This document shows positions 1-8,031 of a stretch of DNA of 64,000 nt, piece after piece (within the stretch, counting starts at the first letter, position 1; each line of letters opens with the position of its first letter). Both the position numbers and the translations under genes were made by a program. Location: contig JAFRBI010000009.1 in assembly GCA_017404935.1 (NCBI GenBank), forward strand, positions 62,001-126,000, written 5' to 3'. The notes beneath the pieces were generated by a model that worked only from the letters and a program-made list of their open reading frames with translations, made no database searches and was not told where the DNA came from. The DNA comes from Candidatus Saccharimonadota bacterium (GTDB lineage: Bacteria > Patescibacteriota > Saccharimonadia > Saccharimonadales > Saccharimonadaceae).

Positions 1-720
1 TATAAAGTATTTTGGAATCCGGCAGATCGCGCGGGATATAGTGGCACAGCAATACTGGTTTCTTCAGCGTTAGACTTGTCCGCTTGGAATGTCATACGCT
101 GGGACGCCGAGAGAACCGCCCTAACGGGCGAACCTCTCGGGTCCGTCAGGAATATACATCCCAAGCGTCCAAATCTGGATTTTGTTCATGCTTCAGAAAC
201 CAGCACCGCTGTGCCTGAAGGCAGAGTGCAGATTCTGGAATCCCAAGATTTTTATCTCGTAAATGTTTATACCCCAAATTCTAAACCAGATTTGTCGCGT
301 CTTGATTTGCGTTATAAAACTTGGGACCCAAAGTTTTTAAACCTTCTAAAAGATTTGGAAATGAAAAAACCAGTAATTACTTGTGGCGATTTTAATGCAG
401 CACATCAAAATATTGACCTTGCGCGCCCAGACGCAAACCACAAAAATGCTGGTTTTACCGACGAAGAGAGGGAAGGAATTTCTAACATCCTCGCTTCTGG
501 TTTTATTGATACTTTTAGATTTTTGCATCCAAATTCCGAGCGTTATACTTGGTGGAGTCATTGGGGTAATGCTCGAGCAAACAACGTCGGTTGGCGGATT
601 GATTATTTCTTTGTTTCGGCAAATCTTCGCAAAAAATTAGTGGGTGCAGAAATTTATGAAAGCGTGTTTGGTTCGGACCATTGTCCGATTTCGATTGAAT
701 TAAAATTAAAGGAGGAATAA
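1..720 (+). CDS. xthA: Exodeoxyribonuclease III (5' end outside window)
   Basis: The reading frame is open from base 1, so the N-terminus lies outside the window. The product is an exonuclease III / AP endonuclease of the EEP fold, acting in base excision repair in the cytoplasm. Family signatures in order are GYSGTAI, FYLVNVYTPNS, VITCGDFNAAHQNIDL (catalytic Asp/Asn), YTWWS, NVGWRIDYFFVS and the terminal GSDHCP with the catalytic Asp-His. Between GYSGTAI and EGRVQILE, where homologues have about 20 residues, there are about 50. The excess coincides with a palindromic DNA insert at 55-203 that keeps the frame open. The stop codon overlaps the start of the next gene by one base. Family assignment is secure; whether the inserted protein is fully active is unknown. 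Confidence 0.95.
   Translation, partial: YKVFWNPADRAGYSGTAILVSSALDLSAWNVIRWDAERTALTGEPLGSVRNIHPKRPNLDFVHASETSTAVPEGRVQILESQDFYLVNVYTPNSKPDLSRLDLRYKTWDPKFLNLLKDLEMKKPVITCGDFNAAHQNIDLARPDANHKNAGFTDEEREGISNILASGFIDTFRFLHPNSERYTWWSHWGNARANNVGWRIDYFFVSANLRKKLVGAEIYESVFGSDHCPISIELKLKEE
55..203 (+). repeat. Hairpin element, copy 1, inside xthA
   Basis: Nested inverted repeat. The outermost arms CTGGTTTC/GAAACCAG and then CTTGTCCGCTTGGAATGT / ACATCCCAAGCGTCCAAAT pair almost completely. Inside them come the conserved strand GTCATACGCTGG, a GC-rich hairpin (CCGAGAG/CTCTCGG with inner GCCC TAAC GGGC), and the conserved strand CAGGAATATAC. The same plan and the same unpaired sequences recur at 30409-30573 and 42939-43107 with different arm sequences. 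The frame through it is open, adding about 30-37 codons to xthA. Confidence 0.85.
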
Positions 721-1502
721 TGGACTTTCTGCAAAAACTAGACAAAAACCCATATAAAGATCTGTATTGGAACATCCCGTCCGAGCAAAAAAATGGTGTA
801 GTCTCGGTAATTGGTGGCAATGGTCAAAATTTCAAGACACCAATGAAGACGGCAGAGTTTATGAATCAGGAGTTTCCACTAAAAGAAGTAAAAGTGGCGC
901 TGCCAGACGTTTTGAAGTCAAAACTGCCGCCACTTGATAATCTAGTTTTTTTGAAAACTACCGATACTGGTTCTTTTTCGGAAGCTGATGAAATCAAAAA
1001 CGTAATCGAAAGTGTGGATTTTTCTTTGATAGTTGGAGACATGTCCAAAAACGCTATTACAGCTAAAATTTTTGAAAAAGCTTTGCTTGATTCTAAAAGG
1101 CCAATAATTCTAACTCGCGACGCAGTAGATCTCGCCGCGGAAGGAAAAATGGAAAGGCTCTTGATGCGAGAAAATCTCACGATTTTTGGCTCAGTCCCGC
1201 AGTGGCAGAAGATTTTTAAAAACGTTCTTTATCCAAAAATTTTGATAGCATCACAATCGATTTTACAAGTAGCGGAGGCATTTCATAAGTTTACTCTCAG
1301 CTACCCAGTGCAAGTAGTGGTTTTTCATGATGGTCAAATTTTAATCTCTAAAAATGGCAAGGTGATACTAATTCCTCTGATTCAGACTAAATATTCGCCA
1401 CTAACGATTTGGAATGGAGATTTGGCTTGCAATATCGTGGCATTAAATCTTTATAATCCAGATAAATTTTTGGAAGCAACCGCAGCAGCGGTGTATCGTT
1501 AG
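720..1502 (+). CDS. NAD(P)HX dehydratase-like / ribokinase-fold protein
   Basis: 260 residues. The N-terminal YKDLYWNIPSEQKNGVVSVIGGN followed by alternating strands and helices resembles the ADP/ATP-dependent NAD(P)H-hydrate dehydratase (NnrD) branch of the ribokinase fold. That family dehydrates damaged NADH/NADPH hydrates. I do not see the usual NTPHPGE-type motif or a clear GxGD catalytic motif, and the protein is shorter than typical NnrD (about 280), so it may be a degenerate or repurposed member. The start overlaps the xthA stop by one base, and GGAGG lies just upstream inside xthA, so translation is probably coupled. The 3' end overlaps the convergent phosphatidyltransferase gene by 4 bp. 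Confidence 0.5.
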   Translation: MDFLQKLDKNPYKDLYWNIPSEQKNGVVSVIGGNGQNFKTPMKTAEFMNQEFPLKEVKVALPDVLKSKLPPLDNLVFLKTTDTGSFSEADEIKNVIESVDFSLIVGDMSKNAITAKIFEKALLDSKRPIILTRDAVDLAAEGKMERLLMRENLTIFGSVPQWQKIFKNVLYPKILIASQSILQVAEAFHKFTLSYPVQVVVFHDGQILISKNGKVILIPLIQTKYSPLTIWNGDLACNIVALNLYNPDKFLEATAAAVYR

Positions 1503-2131
1503 GATTTTTTGGAGAGTTTTTTCTCAATATCCACGGCATCGCGCGAGATATTGTGGCGGCGCTGAGAGAGAAAAATCCAGAAAAAGAGGGAACCAAAAAG
1601 CCCAATGCCCATAATAATGTTTTTGGTAACTAGCGACCATTCCGAAGCATACAAAGTCCAAACTGCCATCGTAAACAAAATTGCAAGATAAACATTGCGA
1701 CGAGCCAAAATAATTTTTTTGGCCAATTTAAAGTTTTTCTTCATCAAACAATTTTCAGTGCAATCGTCTGGGTGGCCTAAAAACTTACCATAGACTACAA
1801 ATTCGATAATTAAGCCAAATACGAGATACGGAAGAAGCATCAAAAGCCCGGCCGTGAGATTAACACGGAAAGAGAAGAATAAGTTCATCGCGACTGCAAT
1901 AGCGCCATCCGCAAACATATCGTACTTGGCAGCGTATTTTCTATATTTTGGAGTTTTATTTTTTGGGAATGGCCATCTAGTTGCGCAAGTGCCATCTAAG
2001 GCATCGGTAATTTCACCGAGCATAAAAACAATAAAGGCAGCGTGAAGTGGGGCAAGATAAAAGCTCATCACAAAAAGTGCAGCTGCTAAAATAATACGTG
2101 CGAAAGTTAAAATGTCTGCTAAATATCTCAT
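1499..2131 (-). CDS. CDP-alcohol phosphatidyltransferase family protein
   Basis: 210-residue polytopic membrane protein with about four or five hydrophobic segments. Residues 43-47 (DALDG), then R52, then D71 and D75 in YDMFADG match the CDP-alcohol phosphotransferase signature D-x2-D-G-x2-A-R...D-x3-D. The spacing between the two halves is longer than usual and the glycine before D71 is replaced by alanine. It probably transfers a phosphoalcohol from a CDP-activated donor during membrane lipid synthesis; the substrate cannot be told from sequence. It starts 2 nt after the glycosyltransferase gene, so the two form one lipid or glycolipid operon. Confidence 0.75.
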   Translation of the reverse strand: MRYLADILTFARIILAAALFVMSFYLAPLHAAFIVFMLGEITDALDGTCATRWPFPKNKTPKYRKYAAKYDMFADGAIAVAMNLFFSFRVNLTAGLLMLLPYLVFGLIIEFVVYGKFLGHPDDCTENCLMKKNFKLAKKIILARRNVYLAILFTMAVWTLYASEWSLVTKNIIMGIGLFGSLFFWIFLSQRRHNISRDAVDIEKKLSKKS

Positions 2132-2133
2132 AA

Positions 2134-3360
2134 TTATATTATATCACCAATGTATTTTTCTAGTTTGTCTACGACTTTTGAAACTCGAACTTCACCGCGA
2201 TGTTCTAGCATAGCTTCACTCATTTTGGTGATTTTTTCGGGGTTTTTGATGAGTGTATTTATGGCATTTGCCACATCTTCTGGGCTTGGTGATTTAGTGA
2301 GAATTGAGCCGTCTTTTGCAGCGATTTCCCTTAGGTTTGGATCTACATAAAGAACTGGCGTTCCAGCAGATTCAGCTTCAATTAAAGTCATTCCAAAAGT
2401 ATCAAAATTATAGGAATTTAAAACGTCTAAATGGCTTTTTACTATTTCTGGGTAGATGTCTTTGAATGGTTTTGGACCGTGAAATTTAACGTTTAATTTA
2501 TTTGCTTTTACAAATCTTTTGGCGTTTTTTAAATCATTGCCATCACCATAAACATCTAAAACATATTTGCCTTCTACATTTTTTAGAGCTTCTAGAAATG
2601 GCAAAATAGACTTTTCTTTGGAAACGCGCGAATGCCAAATAATTCTCAGAGTTTCGCCCGGATTTAATGTTTTTGGTTTTAATTTTGACTGATAGAATTC
2701 GTCTGCCACACCATTTGGAAGAACTTTAATTGGCTTATTTACACCGTAGTAGGCGAGTTTCTTTTGGAAATGTGAAGACGGAGTAAAAACTAGGTCAGCA
2801 GCGTTGGCGTGATTTACCATTAAAGTCCACATTTTGGCGGCAGCTTTGGTATTTGCTAAATAATCATCTTCTTTGACCGTGATAGGGTGGGGAAGATACC
2901 AAGAATGAAACCAATTTAGCATTGTGGCTGTGATGGTTTTAAAACCTTTTGGAATAAGATTTTGCTCGCCGATATCTTCGCGGCCGTGCATAGTTTGAAT
3001 GGTTTTGATTTTTAGCCTTTTTCCGAGCCTAAGCCCTGCGATAGAGCAGCCAGCTTCGTAGTGCACATAAAATACATCAAAATCTTTGATTTCTGGATAT
3101 TTTTCTAGAATCTCGGTTTCGATAATTTGTGGTTTTCTAGCAATAGGGGTTAAACCTCTACCCCATACACGGCAAGATTTAACCGGGAAAATATTTTCTT
3201 TTTTTAATTTTGCCAGCTGTTTTTTTGATTTTGGATAGCTGCTTGAAAAAATATAGACCGTGTGGCCACGTTTTTCTAACTCTTGTTTTTGTGCGTTGAT
3301 AGATGTAACAATGCCACCAGTAAGATCCAAATAACAATCTGAAAAAAAAGCGATTTTCAT
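2134..3360 (-). CDS. GT4-family glycosyltransferase
   Basis: 408 residues. The N-terminus MKIAFFSDCYLDLTGGIVTS and the C-terminal domain with HSRVSKEKSILPFLEAL, VYGDGNDLK, FHGPKP and GMTLIEAESAGTPVLYVDP (the E-x7-E nucleotide-sugar binding region) are typical of GT-B fold, family 4 enzymes such as diacylglycerol glucosyltransferases. Coupling to a CDP-alcohol phosphatidyltransferase suggests glycolipid or lipid-anchored glycan synthesis at the membrane. TATAAT ends 7 nt before the ATG on this strand with no Shine-Dalgarno sequence, so the transcript is probably leaderless. The acceptor is unknown. Confidence 0.85.
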   Translation of the reverse strand: MKIAFFSDCYLDLTGGIVTSINAQKQELEKRGHTVYIFSSSYPKSKKQLAKLKKENIFPVKSCRVWGRGLTPIARKPQIIETEILEKYPEIKDFDVFYVHYEAGCSIAGLRLGKRLKIKTIQTMHGREDIGEQNLIPKGFKTITATMLNWFHSWYLPHPITVKEDDYLANTKAAAKMWTLMVNHANAADLVFTPSSHFQKKLAYYGVNKPIKVLPNGVADEFYQSKLKPKTLNPGETLRIIWHSRVSKEKSILPFLEALKNVEGKYVLDVYGDGNDLKNAKRFVKANKLNVKFHGPKPFKDIYPEIVKSHLDVLNSYNFDTFGMTLIEAESAGTPVLYVDPNLREIAAKDGSILTKSPSPEDVANAINTLIKNPEKITKMSEAMLEHRGEVRVSKVVDKLEKYIGDII

Positions 3361-3415
3361 ATGGTATATTATACCGCTAATAGGGGAAAAAGGGTAGTGG
3401 TTGTGGTAACTTGAG

Positions 3416-5650
3416 CTACCATGAGACTTCCCATGGATCAGTAGCGGTACCGGAGCCGGAGGAGATATTAGTCCCCTGGGCCAGAGAAATGGCCGGGCGC
3501 ACCCCGAGCGAGTAGTTCACGTAGAGGTAGCTGTTGAGATAACCACTCGAATACAGGTGGAACACGTCCGCGTAGCCGGTCGAGACCCGGAAGTCCGGGG
3601 AGAGCAACCAGAAGCTCGAGCCGGAACGAAGGAAGGAGTTGGCGTGGTAAGTGGAACCATTAGCAGCCGCGCTAGTGCCAGAACCAGCAAATGATGCTTC
3701 ATCTGCAGTAATTAGGGCGATTGGGTTGGTAAGTTTTTTATTGCCATTGGAGGCAGAAGATGTAGTGTAGAGATCTACAGTACTACGTGGGCAACCTAGT
3801 GATGGGGTTTGGTAAGTGGAACGGTTTCTCATATGTGAGCCAAAGTAGAATATGGTAGCACTATCGCCTGATGTATATGGTGTAGTGATGCTAGTGGTGT
3901 CGCTATAGGTGGTCCAGGAAGAGCCACTATTCACGGAGCGGTCTCCACAGAAGCCAGCGCTAGTTTCTAGGTGGCTACCATAGGTACTACTGAGATTAGA
4001 AGTGTACCAAGTGTCTATCTTGCCTTTGATGGTGGAGTTGGTAGTGTTGCCGGAGAAAGCAGAGTCTTTACCAAAGAGAGTACCAGCTTGAGTAGAGGTG
4101 GTGGTGGATTTGTAGCTAGCATTGTACATATAGCCTACGCCTACGATACTCTTGCCATCGCTATTCGCAGTGGTGTCAAAGGCGGAGGTGGATGAGAATT
4201 GGGCTTTACTAGTAGCGTTAGCACAAGTAGAGCCAGTCCAGAGGCCATTGTAGATGAGCTTTGCACCGCCAGAGCCAGTAGTTCTAAGGATGCGCCAGCA
4301 GGTGCTGGTAGTGCTGTTACCACCTAGTCTGACATAGTTTGGATAAGTCACGGCTGAGCCGTTTGAGCCATAAGAGCCTACGGAGTTTTCTAGGACACCA
4401 CGGTAATAATATATCTTGTAGTCGTTTGATGCGTCTGTGGCGGCGCCAAAGGTGGTAGCGTCGTATTCATACACGCCAGAGTTGGAAGTGTCCGTGGTGT
4501 AGTTATCAGTGGTTGGGATAGTGATTTCTGCCTGGAGGTCTGCAGCGGTTTGGGTGCCTTTGCTCATGGCGGCGACAGCGTCGTAGAGCGAAGAGCCATC
4601 TTGCTCCCACATCGCATAAAGGTTAGCAGTAGTAGTGCCAGCAGCAAAGCTGGTGAAGGTGTAGGTATCACCTGGTTGGTAGGTGGCGCCTGGAGTGCCG
4701 GTGCAAGATTCGCCATCAGAGCTGAGTGTGCCATCACACCAGCCGAGGAAGTTATAACCAGATCTAGTAGGAGTGGTAGCATTTAGTTCAATTGAAGAAG
4801 CAGCGATATCACTTTCTGCATCTGGAGTAAGTAGTGGTGTAGTGCCGTCTGCGTCTAAGTAGTTTATTTGGTAGGATATGTTATTTGCCACAGCAGTAAG
4901 GACAAAGGTATTAGTATAAGTTCCTACTGGTTTAGTATAATCTACTCTTGCACCTACACCAAGTGTATAGCTATCTGCAGTAGTATTAGGAGAAGATGTG
5001 GTGTAGATAGTTTTAGCAGTAGTAGTAGATGTAGGAGCAGAAAAGAAATCTGTGGTAGTAGCACTATTTACAGTTAGTCTATAACCCCATTTGTTATTGT
5101 AAGTGGAAGCATTACCTGTTCTAAAGTCATTTTCTGTGGTATCTGCTGTAATAGTATCTAGGGTATCGCCAGTAGTGCTATTTATAAGTTGGCCAGAGGT
5201 GTCTGTTCCTAATATTTTAAGGCTATAACCGGTGAGATTATCTGTGGTGACAGTAAACTCTGCTTGGTCTGCTGCTGCACTAGTTGCAAAGGTACCAGAA
5301 GCAGAGGTTGGGGTGATATCTACTGATGCAGTGTCTTTTGATGATACGATAGATAGGGTGGTAGTGGCTGGGACGTAGGTGGCTTCGGCGTTATCAGAAG
5401 CCCTAGCAATTGGGAAAATAGTTGCAATAGTAAGTAAGCCGAAGGCAGTTATGCTAGTAAAGCCAATAATACGGACAAATCTATTATATTTAATATAGTT
5501 CTTACTAAAAGGTACTCCACTACGCCGGGGTCTAAAACCTGAGAGATGGTTATTTAAAAATAAATCAGGGTCATACAAAAGATTTACTTTTATAAGACCA
5601 CGGCGTAGGGCTAAAATAATTTTGCTGAGTTTTTGATTATGTATGACCAT
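3416..5650 (-). CDS. Large exported surface protein with InlB-type repeat and DUF6273-like C-terminal domain
   Basis: The ATG at 5650 is chosen because AAAGGAAC stands just before it; a longer start at 5674 would lie inside the leader pseudoknot. The 744-residue product has a basic N-terminus, a hydrophobic export segment near residues 45-65 ending in a plausible ARA cleavage site, and Thr/Ser-rich beta domains. Then come a Listeria-Bacteroides (InlB B) type repeat ending in NLYAMWE (about 260-340), and a C-terminal domain with SFWLLSPD...GVRPAISL (about 670-725) as in DUF6273-like proteins. No LPxTG motif or C-terminal anchor is visible. The last part changes sharply to C-ending codons (see 3485-3640). 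A structured leader RNA precedes it. Function is inferred to be surface display or adhesion. Confidence 0.8.
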   Translation of the reverse strand: MVIHNQKLSKIILALRRGLIKVNLLYDPDLFLNNHLSGFRPRRSGVPFSKNYIKYNRFVRIIGFTSITAFGLLTIATIFPIARASDNAEATYVPATTTLSIVSSKDTASVDITPTSASGTFATSAAADQAEFTVTTDNLTGYSLKILGTDTSGQLINSTTGDTLDTITADTTENDFRTGNASTYNNKWGYRLTVNSATTTDFFSAPTSTTTAKTIYTTSSPNTTADSYTLGVGARVDYTKPVGTYTNTFVLTAVANNISYQINYLDADGTTPLLTPDAESDIAASSIELNATTPTRSGYNFLGWCDGTLSSDGESCTGTPGATYQPGDTYTFTSFAAGTTTANLYAMWEQDGSSLYDAVAAMSKGTQTAADLQAEITIPTTDNYTTDTSNSGVYEYDATTFGAATDASNDYKIYYYRGVLENSVGSYGSNGSAVTYPNYVRLGGNSTTSTCWRILRTTGSGGAKLIYNGLWTGSTCANATSKAQFSSTSAFDTTANSDGKSIVGVGYMYNASYKSTTTSTQAGTLFGKDSAFSGNTTNSTIKGKIDTWYTSNLSSTYGSHLETSAGFCGDRSVNSGSSWTTYSDTTSITTPYTSGDSATIFYFGSHMRNRSTYQTPSLGCPRSTVDLYTTSSASNGNKKLTNPIALITADEASFAGSGTSAAANGSTYHANSFLRSGSSFWLLSPDFRVSTGYADVFHLYSSGYLNSYLYVNYSLGVRPAISLAQGTNISSGSGTATDPWEVSW
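3485..3640 (-). other. Candidate variable region (DGR-type) in surface protein
   Basis: About residues 670-722 of the surface protein. From SFWLLSP to GVRPAIS roughly half of the codons end in C (GAC, TTC, GTC, TAC, CAC, CTC, AAC, AGC), whereas the rest of the gene prefers T/A-ending codons. NNC codons are what adenine mutagenesis of AAC codons in a diversity-generating retroelement template yields, and DUF6273-like C-termini are a plausible variable-region scaffold. No template repeat or reverse transcriptase was found in the window, so this is inference. Confidence 0.5.
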
Positions 5651-5676
5651 ATTGTTCCTTTGTCTGTGGCCCAACT

Positions 5677-5843
5677 AAAAATGGCGCCACAAGGTGGAAC
5701 AATCAGACAAATTTACAAGCAGTATCGCCCATAAACCACTGACATCCTTATGACGCCATTTTTATGGTCTATTTGCGATATTACTTATAAATAAAAGTAA
5801 CTGCTTATTGTAAAATTATCTGATTGTTCCATTTCTTATTATA
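5677..5843 (-). promoter_or_regulatory. Structured 5' leader RNA (copy A) of surface protein gene
   Basis: Read on the minus strand: TATAAT (5843-5838), then about 7 nt to the start of stem P1. P1 pairs 5830-5801 with 5712-5696 (GGAACAATCAGA... / ...TCTGATTGTTCC, closed by AAGCAG/CTGCTT). A side hairpin TTACTT..AAGTAA follows, then P2 TATCGC/GCGATA and P3 CCATAAA/TTTATGG. The P3 loop strand AAAAATGGCGTCA (5763-5751) pairs with TGGCGCCATTTTT (5689-5677), 3' of P1, giving a pseudoknot followed by a U-run. The start codon lies about 25 nt further on. Homologous to 24589-24751 and 8620-8777. Confidence 0.8.
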
Positions 5844-5902
5844 CAGCATCAAAAATATTATGCAAGTGCTTTTTTAGTTTTTTAGCTAGTGAGCTAATCA
5901 GC

Positions 5903-5987
5903 TTGATTTTTGATGTAAAGTTTGATATAATATAAAGTATATTCGGGAATACCCGCACCCTAGTTGAAAAACTAGGGGACATTTTTT
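5903..5987 (+). ncRNA. Short promoter-terminator unit, candidate small RNA
   Basis: TTGATT (5903-5908), a 17-nt spacer and TATAAT (5926-5931) are followed within about 50 nt by the hairpin CCCTAGTT-GAAA-AACTAGGG (5958-5977) and a T-run to 5987. The predicted transcript is about 50 nt from roughly 5938, with no room for a coding region. Its end meets the 3' end of the convergent MazF-like gene, so the hairpin may serve as terminator for both. It could be only a bidirectional terminator with a chance promoter. Confidence 0.45.
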
Positions 5988-6387
5988 ATCTGGAATATAA
6001 TTTGATAAAACTTGCGCGGACCTTCTCTAAATCCACTTCTGGAATTTGCCCAATTCTACTATACAATCTAGATGCGCTATAAACCCTAGCCTGTGATAAA
6101 ACTGCCGTTTCAACTCTGTCTTGAAAAACGAAATCTTCATACCAAGACCCACTATGATGTTGTGATGTTAATGGGATACCCATAAAACCATACTTGCTCA
6201 ATTTCTTTAATACTAAAACTGGTCGCGAGAAATATTCGCTTTTGCCGTTTATCTCCACGCCAACATTTTCGCCAACCCCAACCCACCAAATTTCGCCTTG
6301 ACGAAGTAATTGAATTTTTTCGTCTGGCGTTTTGTGAAAATCTTCTTTCACAATATTCCAATCTTGTAACAATTTATGTTTATCCAT
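5986..6387 (-). CDS. PemK/MazF-like toxin-family protein
   Basis: 133 residues. Residues about 30-130 follow the PemK/MazF fold: QGEIWWVGVGENVG, RPVLVLKKL, FMGIPLTSQ, then AVLSQARVYSASRLYSRIGQI, where MazF proteins have the conserved LSQ/R segment. Family members are sequence-specific ribonucleases, mostly in type II toxin-antitoxin pairs. The N-terminal 30 residues are an extra helix not found in minimal MazF. No antitoxin gene is adjacent: 6388-6542 has no credible open frame. It may therefore be an orphan, or the antitoxin lies elsewhere. The start has GGAG 6-7 nt upstream. Confidence 0.75.
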   Translation of the reverse strand: MDKHKLLQDWNIVKEDFHKTPDEKIQLLRQGEIWWVGVGENVGVEINGKSEYFSRPVLVLKKLSKYGFMGIPLTSQHHSGSWYEDFVFQDRVETAVLSQARVYSASRLYSRIGQIPEVDLEKVRASFIKLYSR

Positions 6388-6542
6388 AGATAACTCCTTA
6401 TTTTAATTTGGAATCTTTTATCATATCTGAAACGAAAAGTAAACCACCCACCCATTTATCTCTGTTAGATTTTTAGCCTAGGCGGAATGGTTTTGCAAAA
6501 TAGTGATGATTTTGGGAATTATGATTATGGTAACTCTGTATT

Positions 6543-7856
6543 CTATTGCCCGGTAAGCCAATTCCAGATGCCTTCAAAGAATGATGGCTCGTTTGAAGGA
6601 AGTGCTTCGATTTCGCCTTCGTCCACAGTGACATTATTATTTTCGGAAGAAGCGTTTTCGTAGCTTGGTGAGATTTGCTCGCCCGTGACCAATAAACGAT
6701 AGCGAGAAGTGCCAAGTGGGGTGCAAGTAACTAGCGTAATTAACGGTTTGTCGGTTTGCATTACGAGCGCTGCCACATTGGACGGCTCAATTACTTGTTT
6801 GCCAATAACTTTGTAAGTGTAGCGCACGGAATTATAATTTACGTAAATCAAATCGCCGTCCTCTAGACGTTCTAGGCCAGAGAAGATATATTTATATGGG
6901 TTAGAGCTATAAACATCGCCTGCTGAATGTCCAGTAATCACAAAGTTGCCGATTTCGCCAGGGAAGGCACTAGCTCCGTTGATACGATAATGTGCCACAC
7001 CGTGGTTCATCGCTGCCATTACATCAGAAAGTGCCACGTTGAAATTAATCGGCACGTCGATATTAAGTTTTGGAATAATCAGGCGTGGGTCGGCTGAGAC
7101 AGTCTGAGTAATAGTGGGGTCCAAAGCCTCAATTTCGGACGCTGGCGCGTTGCCTGGTGAAACATAAGCCATAATTGGCGCAAAAATCATGCGGTTGTAT
7201 TGCAAAAAGAGAATAATAAGAACTACAGTAACACCAGCAATAATCGGAATAAAGCGGCGATACCGGCGAGATTTTTTGGCTTGATCGGTAGCTTTTTTTC
7301 GAATTTTTTGGCGAAGATCATTATCTATAATGCTGGCGTTTTCTGGAGTGTTGGTTTTTCTGATAGATGCCAGGACTTCTTCTTCATCGGCTTTTTCGCG
7401 AGCATCTTTTAGGCGCTCTCTTGCAATATAATTTCTGGCGGCATTAGCATAATATTCGCTGTAATATTTTTGATAGTAATTTTGCCAAGCAGTGTGGTAA
7501 GTTTTCCAAGAATCGGCAGTAGTGGCTGTGTTATTGGTAGTAGTATTGGCAGGGGCAGTATTAACAGGGGTAGCAGTTTGCTTTGCGATGGTATTAATAG
7601 GGTAGGCAGCTTTTGGGTTACTGTCTGGGTCGTGGCTATAAATAGCCTGGCGTGGCTGAGAATGAAGCTGAGCTTGGGTTTGCGATTGTATCTGTGGTTG
7701 TGTCAGCGTCTGCGGTCGGAATTGGTTTGTTCTAAAATTAGAGCCGAGTGGACCATTTTGAGCGCTAGAAGCATAAGCTGCCAGAACTTTCTTTCTGGCT
7801 AAATCTACCGCTGCTCGTCTTTGACCAGAGAATTGCCCACCGGTATTTGAATCCAT
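6543..7856 (-). CDS. Sortase family transpeptidase
   Basis: 437 residues from the ATG at 7856, which sits 6 nt after TATAAT (leaderless); the frame continues upstream through the tRNA-Leu gene but that part is not coding. The N-terminal 200 residues are Gln/Thr/Asn-rich with a coiled, charged stretch, followed by one transmembrane segment near 210-230. The extracytoplasmic sortase domain includes FVITGHSAGD (catalytic His), ITLVTC (Cys about 378) and SRYRLLV (Arg). Sortases cleave LPxTG-like signals and attach proteins to the wall or to each other. A candidate substrate with an APDTG motif is encoded at 52651-53718. The long cytoplasmic N-terminus is unusual. Confidence 0.9.
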   Translation of the reverse strand: MDSNTGGQFSGQRRAAVDLARKKVLAAYASSAQNGPLGSNFRTNQFRPQTLTQPQIQSQTQAQLHSQPRQAIYSHDPDSNPKAAYPINTIAKQTATPVNTAPANTTTNNTATTADSWKTYHTAWQNYYQKYYSEYYANAARNYIARERLKDAREKADEEEVLASIRKTNTPENASIIDNDLRQKIRKKATDQAKKSRRYRRFIPIIAGVTVVLIILFLQYNRMIFAPIMAYVSPGNAPASEIEALDPTITQTVSADPRLIIPKLNIDVPINFNVALSDVMAAMNHGVAHYRINGASAFPGEIGNFVITGHSAGDVYSSNPYKYIFSGLERLEDGDLIYVNYNSVRYTYKVIGKQVIEPSNVAALVMQTDKPLITLVTCTPLGTSRYRLLVTGEQISPSYENASSENNNVTVDEGEIEALPSNEPSFFEGIWNWLTGQ

Positions 7857-7915
7857 AGGTTTATTATAGCATAAACCACTAAAATGTGTTAAAATTAAGA
7901 TACAGCTTAAAATAT

Positions 7916-8002
7916 GGGCGGCTGGCGGAACTGGTAGACGCGCTAGACTCAAAATCTTGTGGTAGCAATACCGTGAGGGTTCAAGTCCCTCGCCGCCCAC
8001 CA
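7916..8002 (+). tRNA. tRNA-Leu (CAA)
   Basis: Acceptor stem GGGCGGC/GCCGCCC, D-arm GCGGAACTGGTAGACGC, anticodon loop CTCAAAA (anticodon CAA), a variable arm, T-arm GAGGG-TTCAAGT-CCCTC, and encoded CCA. The anticodon stem CTAGA/TCTTG contains one U.U mismatch, which is odd but tolerable. The 3' end and downstream sequence are repeated in degenerate form at 8546-8587. Confidence 0.95.
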
Positions 8003-8019
8003 AGGGGCTGTTTTTTATT
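7978..8019 (+). repeat. tRNA-Leu 3'-end repeat, left copy
   Basis: The T-arm, acceptor 3' half, CCA and the following GGCTGTTTTTTATT match 8546-8587 at about 33 of 42 positions, nearly all differences being transitions. This direct repeat brackets the nuclease gene at 8087-8482 and looks like an old att-type duplication. Confidence 0.65.
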
Positions 8020-8031
8020 CCATAAAAAGAA

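Noticed and set aside
3416-5674. Start codon at 5674 for the large surface protein
   Set aside because: It lies at the pseudoknot of the leader RNA and lacks a ribosome binding site; the ATG at 5650 has one.
7857-8003. Sortase starting upstream, within tRNA-Leu
   Set aside because: That part of the frame is the complement of a tRNA gene; TATAAT lies between it and the true start at 7856.
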